Origin: Methanosarcinales archaeon | GTDB taxonomy: Archaea; Halobacteriota; Syntropharchaeia; Alkanophagales; Methanospirareceae | Assembly: GCA_030665925.1 (NCBI GenBank) | Contig: DAOUYX010000037.1 | Coordinates: 1-10,872 of the forward strand | Length of the DNA stretch: 10,872 nucleotides | Direction: 5' to 3' | Part shown: piece after piece, positions 1 through 4,759 of the stretch | Numbering within the stretch: the stretch's first letter is position 1 | Layout of the letters: every line of letters begins with the position of its first letter | Translations under genes and position numbers: made by a program | The notes under the pieces: model-generated | What the model saw: the letters and a program-made list of their open reading frames with translations, nothing else | Databases searched by the model: none | What the model was told of the DNA's origin: nothing

Positions 1-799
1 CGTCTTCACAGTCGTCAATGCTCAATGGGCGATTGTCAATATCAAACTTCTCTTCGGTGTATCTCGTTATACCATCTGCCGGCGGCAGGAACATGTGGTC
101 CAGCCTCGGCATCATACCCACGTCTATTCTGTTATGTTTCAACCTGAATTCAACGTTTTTGGGTAACAGTACCTCGTCACCCCACATCACCTGTATCGTA
201 TTCTTAATGACATAGCTGATGTTCTGGGATGGTGCCATTGTGTACTTCGGATCCTGTGATTTCCATGCAACAAGCGTATTCGTTGCATCGTCCAGAACGT
301 ATTCCTCTCCCGCGGTATCAAATCCCGCCGGGATTGTTATGTCTTTCCAGTATAACGGTCTTAACTGTTTGTAATTATGCTCAATCAACCTTGCCATCAA
401 ATACGAGTTTATCGGGTCGTCTGCGGACATAACGTTCTTGTATAACGACCCTTTCATGTACACTCTATTACCGCTTTCAAGTCCGTTGATTTCCAGTTCC
501 AAATCCAGCGGTAATGGTAACTCGAAACCGGTGAATGTCCATTTAAGCCCTTTCTTACCGCTGAGTCTCATTACGTTCAGGTTGTTGCTTGCCTTGTAGT
601 ACGGCGCTATGAACGTGTCTATGTCCATGAACGGATGGTCCCGGAGCCCGAAATCTACCGCAGGTGTGGCTTGGTCCGTTCCGATTTCCCTGATTAATGC
701 GCACCTTATGTGGCTGTCCTCAATTTTATACCTGTTCTTTGCATCCAACTCTGAGCCAGCCAAAACCAACTCCCAATTATCTACTCTTTCTATTCCCAT
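1..799 (-). CDS. Unrecognised protein, C-terminus cut by window edge
   Basis: The minus-strand frame is open from an ATG at 799 to the left edge, giving 266 residues and no stop, so the C-terminus lies outside. I do not recognise the family. The visible part has no signal peptide, membrane segment or nucleotide-binding motif. It is rich in aromatic, Asn and Asp residues and in short beta-prone stretches (for example WTFTGFELPLPLDLELEI near residue 88), which suggests a beta-rich fold such as a virion or other structural protein. That role is inference only. It is the third gene of a leftward block after a three-pass membrane protein and a 41-residue peptide. The start lacks a close Shine-Dalgarno; G-rich runs lie 11-25 bases upstream, so coupling to the gene before it is possible. 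The frame's length and sensible composition make it a real gene with high confidence. Confidence 0.85.
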   Translation of the reverse strand, partial: MGIERVDNWELVLAGSELDAKNRYKIEDSHIRCALIREIGTDQATPAVDFGLRDHPFMDIDTFIAPYYKASNNLNVMRLSGKKGLKWTFTGFELPLPLDLELEINGLESGNRVYMKGSLYKNVMSADDPINSYLMARLIEHNYKQLRPLYWKDITIPAGFDTAGEEYVLDDATNTLVAWKSQDPKYTMAPSQNISYVIKNTIQVMWGDEVLLPKNVEFRLKHNRIDVGMMPRLDHMFLPPADGITRYTEEKFDIDNRPLSIDDCED

Positions 800-858
800 T
801 TTTTTATTCTTTTACCCCCCTATCCTCCCATCTAATTTTTTCATTTCTCCTTTTTGCC

Positions 859-984
859 CTACAATTCTGTCCCGAAGAGCTGATCCTCGGCTGCTTCCTC
901 CTCTCCTCTTCTCGCTGCTGGTGCCTCTTCTCCTGGCGTAGATACTTCCTTTGCCCTTTTCGCCTTTAAAAGTTGTGCGTGCAT
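859..984 (-). CDS. 41-residue acidic small protein
   Basis: This short gene starts at an ATG at 984, preceded by a strong GAGGTGA site at 994-1000 with about 9 bases between, and stops with TAG at 859. The product begins MHAQLLKAKRAKEV and becomes acidic and Ala/Glu-rich, ending in EDQLFGTEL, with no cysteine or membrane segment. It follows the membrane-protein stop by 9 bases, so the two are co-transcribed. A competing GTG frame over the same bases (812-997) gives a low-complexity Arg/Gly/Ser-rich product with no ribosome binding site. The placement of the GAGGTGA site favours the 41-residue frame. Function unknown; between a membrane protein and a possible structural protein it could be a small virion or assembly component, but nothing in the sequence proves that. 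Confidence 0.6.
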   Translation of the reverse strand: MHAQLLKAKRAKEVSTPGEEAPAARRGEEEAAEDQLFGTEL

Positions 985-993
985 TTTTTCTTC

Positions 994-1329
994 TCACCTC
1001 GCTATCTCAAACGATACCCGTACCATGTCGAACCACTGCGTCAGCTCCACGAGGATTATTCCCCCGCCTATGTACTGCAAGGCCGCGTATTTCCCTTTCC
1101 TTCCGTACAGTAGCAGTGCTGCGCCAATCGAAGTAAATATCCCTGCCGAGATACCTGTGCTGTACACCGGATACTTCACTGGGTATTTGGATTCCAGAAA
1201 CGAATCCATTATCGATTCAGTTATCATGTGTAGTACACTGCCCACTATTCCGCCTAACACTGTTGCACCAAGCTCACTTGTCGCAAATTCCTCCATCGGC
1301 AAAAATTTCCTCTTCCTTTCCAATGCCAT
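994..1329 (-). CDS. Small three-pass membrane protein
   Basis: A 111-residue product with three hydrophobic segments at about residues 22-45, 55-76 and 81-103, separated by short charged turns (SKYPVKYPVY and YGRKGKYA). It should sit in the cytoplasmic membrane or in a viral envelope. The first 14 residues are basic (MALERKRKF) and likely cytoplasmic. The start is well supported: AGGTGAT lies just upstream of the ATG. A TATA element at 1387-1396, about 60 bases before the start, is well placed to drive this block leftward with a leader of roughly 35 bases. The next gene follows its TGA by 9 bases. No family recognised; a holin-like or virion membrane protein is possible but unproven. Glycine-rich helices (GGIVG, GISAGIF, GGGIIL) suggest tight helix packing. 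Confidence 0.8.
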   Translation of the reverse strand: MALERKRKFLPMEEFATSELGATVLGGIVGSVLHMITESIMDSFLESKYPVKYPVYSTGISAGIFTSIGAALLLYGRKGKYAALQYIGGGIILVELTQWFDMVRVSFEIAR

Positions 1330-1386
1330 TTTTTTACATCACCTTTCCCTTTATTTTATACTTTGCATAATAGGTTTGGTGGAGGG

Positions 1387-1398
1387 TATATATAAAGG
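1387..1398. promoter_or_regulatory. Divergent TATA promoter element
   Basis: TATATATAAA is nearly symmetrical and lies between a leftward gene (start 1329) and rightward frames (starts 1434 and 1522). On the plus strand, 25 bases downstream falls in the motif TATCTTAGGAA at 1416-1426, where transcription would begin. The same 11-base motif follows the other divergent TATA box at 4404. On the minus strand the predicted transcript start is near 1364. Direction and use are inferred from spacing. Confidence 0.6.
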
Positions 1399-1433
1399 GA
1401 GCGGTTAAAAAGGTCTATCTTAGGAAATAAGCG

Positions 1434-1520
1434 ATGATAAAGGCTATTGGATTTAATAGGAAAAAAGATAGGAAAAGGTATAGCTTTTTATATAGGAAAA
1501 AGAGATGCAATTATCGTTAG
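1434..1520 (+). CDS. Possible 28-residue basic leader peptide
   Basis: ATG at 1434, about 15 bases after the predicted transcript start of the 1389 TATA box, opens a 28-codon frame that ends in TAG immediately before the ATG of the next gene (1 base between). The product is very basic (MIKAIGFNRKKDRKRYSF and so on, 12 Lys/Arg of 28). It could be a leader peptide whose translation is coupled to the downstream gene, or a chance frame over A-rich repeat DNA. The ATAGGAAAA repeats account for much of its Arg/Lys content, so I hold this weakly. Confidence 0.25.
   Translation: MIKAIGFNRKKDRKRYSFLYRKKRCNYR
1456..1500 (+). repeat. Three ATAGGAAAA direct repeats
   Basis: ATAGGAAAA occurs at 1456-1464, 1468-1476 and 1492-1500, with offsets of 12 and 24 bases. 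The set spans the TATA-like stretch TTTTTATATAGG (1485-1496) that should drive the gene at 1522. Regular spacing over a promoter suggests an operator, possibly for the small DNA-binding-like product encoded just downstream. The regulatory role is inference. Confidence 0.45.
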
Positions 1521-1521
1521 G

Positions 1522-1725
1522 ATGTTTATAGAGGTAAGCATAAGAGAGGAAGAGCGTGAAGAGATAAAAGAATGGGCTGATAAGGAAGAAATAAAAATGC
1601 CCCGGGCTTATGCTGAGGCGATTCGGAGGGGGATGAAGGTTATTAAAGACGCCAAGGCAAGTGATGAGAATCTGGAGAGATATGATAGAGAACTGGGCGC
1701 CGAGGCAAAAAAATCTCTTGGATAG
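1522..1725 (+). CDS. Small charged protein, ribbon-helix-helix-like
   Basis: A 67-residue product starting with a short beta-prone stretch (MFIEVSI), then REEEREEIKEWADKEEI, then MPRAYAEAIRRGMKVI, then a charged tail. A strand followed by two helices is the plan of ribbon-helix-helix (CopG/Arc) regulators, but the match is by pattern only. I chose the ATG at 1522 because TTTTTATATAGG lies about 30 bases upstream, which predicts a leaderless transcript starting almost at this codon. A longer frame from a TTG at 1447 has no ribosome binding site and would translate the ATAGGAAAA repeats. The gene stands alone on the plus strand, back to back with the membrane-protein block and convergent with the gene ending at 1732. 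It could autoregulate through the upstream repeats. Confidence 0.7.
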   Translation: MFIEVSIREEEREEIKEWADKEEIKMPRAYAEAIRRGMKVIKDAKASDENLERYDRELGAEAKKSLG

Positions 1726-1731
1726 TTTTAA

Positions 1732-2049
1732 TCATCTTCTTCTGGCTAAAAATCGCTCCCATATATCCAATTCAAACTTTTCGCCCCGCCGACCAAACTC
1801 CACAATGTAGAATGGTTCTTTGGGATATTTTCGCTCACCGCGTACAAAAATGTGAACTTTTACTTCCACTACCTTTTTTAGCCCTCGCCATAGCCATTTT
1901 CGATTCTTAAACCTGAATCCAATTTCTCTTCTCCCTTTCCGTGTGAGCCTTACAGAATCGCCTATTTTGAATTTGGCTTTATTGAGAACTTTTAAGCAAT
2001 ACGCTGTATGGTACGCTTCTTCCGATGTAGGAGCTATATCTTGGGTCAT
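1732..2049 (-). CDS. Small basic protein with SH3-like barrel pattern
   Basis: A 105-residue basic protein. After a short N-terminal helix (about residues 8-25) comes KFKIGDSVRLTRKGRREIGF, then strands around KKVVEVKVHIFV and PFYIVEFGRRGEKFELD, and a C-terminal WERFLARRR. A conserved-looking 'GDxVRL' opening followed by beta strands with Y-V-F spacing is typical of small SH3-like or KOW-like barrels that bind nucleic acid or act as adaptors; this is pattern recognition, not a family assignment. It is last in its leftward block, separated from the gene before by a hairpin followed by a T-rich run. No Shine-Dalgarno precedes the ATG, but AAATAAAC about 25-30 bases upstream could act as a weak TATA box for a leaderless transcript. 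Confidence 0.8.
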   Translation of the reverse strand: MTQDIAPTSEEAYHTAYCLKVLNKAKFKIGDSVRLTRKGRREIGFRFKNRKWLWRGLKKVVEVKVHIFVRGERKYPKEPFYIVEFGRRGEKFELDIWERFLARRR

Positions 2050-2050
2050 A

Positions 2051-2096
2051 GAAAAAATAATAAGGGAGCGCAGTTTATTTCTCCCTATGCGCCCCC
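2051..2096 (-). terminator. Hairpin plus U-tract, terminator or attenuator
   Basis: In the leftward RNA, bases 2096-2088 pair with 2072-2064 to form a 9-bp GC-rich stem with a 15-base loop. The one imperfect pair is a G-U on the minus-strand RNA but an A-C mismatch on the plus strand, so the structure favours leftward RNA. It is followed directly by TTATTATTTTTT (2062-2051). This is the shape of an intrinsic terminator. It lies 9 bases after the stop of the 68-residue gene and just before the ATG of the 105-residue gene. Confidence 0.6.
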
Positions 2097-2104
2097 TAAC
2101 GTTT

Positions 2105-2311
2105 CTACTCTTGAGTGAGTTGATCCATTATCCTTGCCACTCCCCCTATCCCAACTGTAATTAGCGTAGACATACCATCCAAGTATTTGTTTTTACGTAT
2201 TTCCACCATGCAGTCAAGTATCTCCGCAGTATCCCTGAGAGTGGTCCTCACCTCATCAGGCTGTTTACCTAATCGTTTACCAACTTCCTCAAATAACAAT
2301 TCACTACTCAT
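2105..2311 (-). CDS. 68-residue helical small protein
   Basis: A 68-residue product that appears all-helical: SSELLFEEVGKRLGKQ, then a second helix RTTLRDTAEILDCMVEIRKN, then DGMSTLITVGIGGVARIMDQ. The last helix is moderately hydrophobic but too polar at its ends to call a membrane segment. The ATG overlaps the stop of the preceding gene (ATGA at 2308-2311), and GAGGTAGGG just upstream serves as ribosome binding site, so the start is firm. It is the last gene before the hairpin terminator candidate. I do not recognise a family. Tight translational coupling to the VVA0879-type zinc protein suggests the two products act together. Confidence 0.75.
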   Translation of the reverse strand: MSSELLFEEVGKRLGKQPDEVRTTLRDTAEILDCMVEIRKNKYLDGMSTLITVGIGGVARIMDQLTQE

Positions 2312-2787
2312 TTCCCTACCTCACATCTATTCCTCAATTTCTCTATTCTCTTCTCTATGAGATCACTTGCCACCTGGTCGGCTTTCTCTACGCTTCCTTC
2401 ATACATCTTCTTGGCTTTTTCTAACACCTCTATTTCATCCATTTCTGGTGCGAACTCAAATACGGGATGTTCCTTCCCTTCCTCATCGACTACAAAAGTA
2501 TGGGCAAAACAAAGCAAACCCCCTAAAGTATAATTACAAGGAGATATATTATCACCAATCTGCCCTACCTTTGGAAGCCGTGAATCAAATCTGCCTATGC
2601 AACTAAAATAGGCGGTTTGCGGCTCTACATCTGTTATTCCTTTTTCTCGCAGTTCTATAAAATCGTTCATTGATTGAATGTGTCCACAATTTGAGCATTT
2701 AAATCTCCATAGTCTCGCGTCTTTTCCGAATAGTTTGTATCCTTTTGCAAGCCAGTCCGCAAGTAATATCCTCCTGTTTTTCGTCAT
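2308..2787 (-). CDS. VVA0879-like phage/plasmid zinc protein
   Basis: A 159-residue protein with WRFKCSNCGHIQSMNDF at residues 27-43, AYFSCIGR at about 59-66 and PCNYTLGGLLCF at 83-94, then a charged helical tail from about 109. The arrangement (W-x-F-x-C-x2-C-G-H, later 'FxCIGR', later 'CxYxxGGL') matches my memory of the small phage-associated family named VVA0879; that assignment is from recall and needs a profile search. Cys31, Cys34, Cys63 and Cys84 are the likely zinc ligands. The family has no known function to my knowledge. In this copy a C-terminal helical extension (EKAKKMYEGSVEKADQVA) follows the zinc region. AAGGAG lies upstream of the ATG. The gene sits between a 56-residue and a 68-residue protein, overlapping the latter by ATGA. 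Confidence 0.7.
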   Translation of the reverse strand: MTKNRRILLADWLAKGYKLFGKDARLWRFKCSNCGHIQSMNDFIELREKGITDVEPQTAYFSCIGRFDSRLPKVGQIGDNISPCNYTLGGLLCFAHTFVVDEEGKEHPVFEFAPEMDEIEVLEKAKKMYEGSVEKADQVASDLIEKRIEKLRNRCEVGK

Positions 2788-2803
2788 TCTTCACATCTCT
2801 CCT

Positions 2804-2974
2804 TCAATCCTTGAGTGAAATAAGAAGCTTGTCGAGCATGGTCACGCACTCCGTATGTATCTCTGGTCGCAGTTCGCTTATGTTTACCTCTCTGAGAAGC
2901 ATTAAAAATATATCCCTCTCACGCTGGTTTTCAAGCACAATTTCCGTTTCAAATCTATATCCTCTTACTTTCAT
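2804..2974 (-). CDS. 56-residue small protein coupled to DUF932 gene
   Basis: A minus-strand gene from ATG 2974 to TGA 2804, encoding 56 residues (MKVRGYRFETEIVLENQRER at the N-terminus, ending LDKLLISLKD). The start overlaps the stop of the DUF932 gene (ATGA at 2971-2974), and AAGGAG stands 8 bases upstream, inside the end of the DUF932 gene. The product is likely a short beta strand followed by two amphipathic helices. No family recognised, and no metal or catalytic motif. Filling the DUF932-to-zinc-protein gap exactly, with a good ribosome binding site, makes it a real gene. Coupled translation suggests a small partner of either neighbour. Confidence 0.75.
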   Translation of the reverse strand: MKVRGYRFETEIVLENQRERDIFLMLLREVNISELRPEIHTECVTMLDKLLISLKD

Positions 2975-4077
2975 AATTTTTTCTCCTTCCTTGTCAAGCG
3001 TATGAAGTCCTCTGGTTCAAGGATAGCTATCTCATTCCCGGCTCTCTCTAACTCCACCTGGTTCTCTGGTTTCTCTTCTTGCTGTGCCGCTCGTGTGATT
3101 GCATTTGCCAAACCCCACTGAGTAGGGGCTTCTTGGGTTGTGAAGAAATCCAACAGATCCTTCTTCTTATCCTCGCTGATATTGTATTTCGCTGCAACAC
3201 TATCCACCGCGGTAGTAGGTGATTCCACTTCGACTTCCGTGCCACGTTTCAGCTTCCCGACCCATTCGTTGAATATCGTTGGGTCAAAACTGGCTTTTAT
3301 TACGTCCGTAACTTCGCTCCACAGTACATCGTCTTTTTTTCGTATCGTATCGTCTGACCAGATGTCACCGGCATCTCTTCTCCCTCCTATGTGAATTTTT
3401 CTGATAACCTGTTCCCCAATCAAGCCATTGCTACATACCAACCGCAACATAAATGGCTCCACTCTAAGACCGCCAGAGCCTACCTCTGAATTACTCAACA
3501 CTAACCCCGGGACCACCTTGTCGTCTTTCTTTATCTCGCGTATTTCGTGTATCTGCACCACCTTGACGTACATGTTTGTCTCTGAGAGGTCGCACCGGTG
3601 GATGTCTACATCATGCCTTTTGAACTCATCAAGTGCTGCGAAGAGCAGGTCATAATTGTCCATAGGCCTGTACCGGTCACTCAGGATAGCTCTGACATTA
3701 CCATCCAGTATTCGTATCAGTCTTCGCTCTTTATCATGTATCCATGCGTTCACGTTCTTCGCTAACAGGTCAAATCGTCCTGCTTCCATCATACGAGCGT
3801 AGTATTTCGTTGGTATCCCTGTCTTATCAGCTAACTGGCTATGCGCCCACTCCGTAAGGGTGTAAGCATTCTGTATCCCTTTTTTTCGGCCTCCATGTTG
3901 TCTATCAATCACTTCCCCGAATTCGGGAATTGAAAGTTGTAACTCACTTCCTCCTGGCATCTCCTCCGTTACAAAACCTGGTCGTGCATATAACTTCCGG
4001 CTATCCACCACAACATCCTTTGAGTTTTTCTTCTGCCTTTCCAATTCCCCACTCAACGCTTCCAATTCTAATTGCAT
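2971..4077 (-). CDS. DUF932 phage/plasmid-like protein
   Basis: A 368-residue protein of the DUF932 family (phage/plasmid-like, the TIGR03299 group). Hallmarks: an N-terminal region with AYTLTEWAHSQLADKTGIP (residues 71-89), RAILSDRYRPMDNYDLLFA (129-147), GLVLSNSEVGSGGLRVEPFM (191-210) and RLVCSNGLIGEQ (212-223). The C-terminal part (from about 240) is charged and helical. The biochemical role of DUF932 is not established; members are common on phages, plasmids and archaeal viruses and are often near replication or recombination genes. The start is firm: GAGGTGA precedes the ATG by 10 bases. Length is typical of the family. It follows the 93-residue zinc ribbon gene and overlaps the 56-residue gene. 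This is the best marker that the window is mobile-element DNA. Confidence 0.92.
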   Translation of the reverse strand: MQLELEALSGELERQKKNSKDVVVDSRKLYARPGFVTEEMPGGSELQLSIPEFGEVIDRQHGGRKKGIQNAYTLTEWAHSQLADKTGIPTKYYARMMEAGRFDLLAKNVNAWIHDKERRLIRILDGNVRAILSDRYRPMDNYDLLFAALDEFKRHDVDIHRCDLSETNMYVKVVQIHEIREIKKDDKVVPGLVLSNSEVGSGGLRVEPFMLRLVCSNGLIGEQVIRKIHIGGRRDAGDIWSDDTIRKKDDVLWSEVTDVIKASFDPTIFNEWVGKLKRGTEVEVESPTTAVDSVAAKYNISEDKKKDLLDFFTTQEAPTQWGLANAITRAAQQEEKPENQVELERAGNEIAILEPEDFIRLTRKEKKL

Positions 4078-4086
4078 CTTCTTTTT

Positions 4087-4368
4087 TCACCTCTTTTTCA
4101 ATAATAACTCCCTCGCATCTACTACCTTTCCATCTATCAACGTTGCCTTCCCGCACTTTCTGCAAATCCAAGCCCCAGTAGTGAATTGCACATAACCTTG
4201 TGTTGATTTACACTCTGGACGTGGACATCTCCCTTCTTCCCATTCCAGTTTGCTCTTCACTACTTCACCTGTTGCTTCTTCCGGCGATACCCCCTCGGCT
4301 GTTCCTATATCCAACTCTTTTTCCCCGTCGCTTTTTCCGCTTTTGCCTTTGCCTTTATTTTTTACCAT
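4087..4368 (-). CDS. Zinc ribbon protein with charged N-terminal tail
   Basis: A 93-residue protein, first gene of its leftward block. The first 40 residues are low-complexity and charged (MVKNKGKGKSGKSDGEKELD), followed by a zinc ribbon with Cys48-x4-Cys53 and Cys69-x2-Cys72 (RCPRPEC and WICRKCGKA) and a short basic end. Such ribbons often bind nucleic acid or RNA polymerase; the target here is unknown. The spacing x4 in the first knuckle is slightly unusual against the common CxxC. GAGGT lies 7 bases before the ATG. A TATA box at 4404-4412 read leftward would give a leader of about 20 bases. The gene is 9 bases upstream of the DUF932 gene. Confidence 0.82.
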   Translation of the reverse strand: MVKNKGKGKSGKSDGEKELDIGTAEGVSPEEATGEVVKSKLEWEEGRCPRPECKSTQGYVQFTTGAWICRKCGKATLIDGKVVDARELLLKKR

Positions 4369-4402
4369 CGTTTTTACCTCAATAGTGTTTATGTGTTTGT
4401 GA

Positions 4403-4434
4403 GTATATAAAGGTTGATGTTTTTATCTTAGGAA
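4403..4434. promoter_or_regulatory. Divergent promoter with shared TATCTTAGGAA motif
   Basis: GTATATAAAGG at 4403-4413 lies between the leftward zinc ribbon gene (start 4368) and the rightward 47-residue gene (start 4451), and reads as a TATA box on both strands. TATCTTAGGAA at 4424-4434 covers the predicted rightward transcript start; an identical 11-mer sits at the corresponding place at 1416-1426. A common initiator or operator for both rightward genes is a fair inference. Confidence 0.6.
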
Positions 4435-4450
4435 GGTTAATGTTAAGATC

Positions 4451-4594
4451 ATGTTTGAAAAGGTGAGAAAGAAAATCCTGGATTTGGTTTGGACCGTGGG
4501 GGTCCTTATTGTAGCAGTGCGACTATTGGTAAGGCACTTGTGGAATCAACGAAAGAAGAAGAAAGACGCGCAAAAGGAGCTAAGGTCGAGGTAG
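4451..4594 (+). CDS. 47-residue single-pass membrane protein
   Basis: ATG 4451 to TAG 4594 encodes 47 residues: a short basic N-terminus (MFEKVRKKI), a hydrophobic segment at about residues 10-29 (including LDLVWTVGVLIVAVRLLV) and a strongly basic tail (NQRKKKKDAQKELRSR). That is the plan of a small single-pass membrane protein with a cytoplasmic basic tail. The TATA box at 4404 predicts a transcript starting near 4431, about 20 bases before the ATG; no clear Shine-Dalgarno is seen. It is the only rightward gene here, and its last 15 bases overlap the convergent gene ending at 4580. Holin-like, signalling or toxin-like functions are all possible and cannot be separated from sequence. Confidence 0.6.
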   Translation: MFEKVRKKILDLVWTVGVLIVAVRLLVRHLWNQRKKKKDAQKELRSR

Positions 4595-4759
4595 TACTTT
4601 CGATAGAGTTGACATTAGTTTTCTGTACTCCGGGGGTTTTCTAAACGGCCTGCGAAGCACACTTGCTTTTGACGTAACAAGCACCGCTTGGTCAAGCCCA
4701 TCATCTACATATTCGCTTATCCTCCCCCCTTTATCAAGCTCGATAATATAGTCTGTCAT
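4580..4759 (-). CDS. 59-residue small protein after GHKL-peptidase gene
   Basis: A 59-residue product, MTDYIIELDKGGRISEYVDD at the N-terminus and ending STLSKVLPRP. I chose the ATG at 4759 because it overlaps the stop of the large gene before it (ATGA at 4756-4759) with AAAGGGT just upstream. A GTG at 4777 would add six residues and overlap more. Short alternating strands and turns (IIELDKGGRISEYV, QAVLVTSKASVL) suggest a small beta-containing fold; no family recognised. The coupling to the GHKL-HExxH gene makes it a candidate partner, inhibitor or substrate of that protein. Its end overlaps the convergent 47-residue gene by 15 bases. Confidence 0.7.
   Translation of the reverse strand: MTDYIIELDKGGRISEYVDDGLDQAVLVTSKASVLRRPFRKPPEYRKLMSTLSKVLPRP

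Noticed and set aside
812..997. Leftward 61-residue Arg/Gly/Ser-rich frame from GTG
   Set aside because: No ribosome site, low-complexity product, and it lies over the better supported 41-residue gene.
1025..1408. Rightward 127-residue hydrophobic frame
   Set aside because: Antisense shadow of the membrane protein gene, which has a strong AGGTGAT site.
1447..1521. TTG-started N-terminal extension of the 67-residue gene
   Set aside because: No ribosome site; it translates A-rich repeat DNA, and the TATA box predicts a transcript starting after it.
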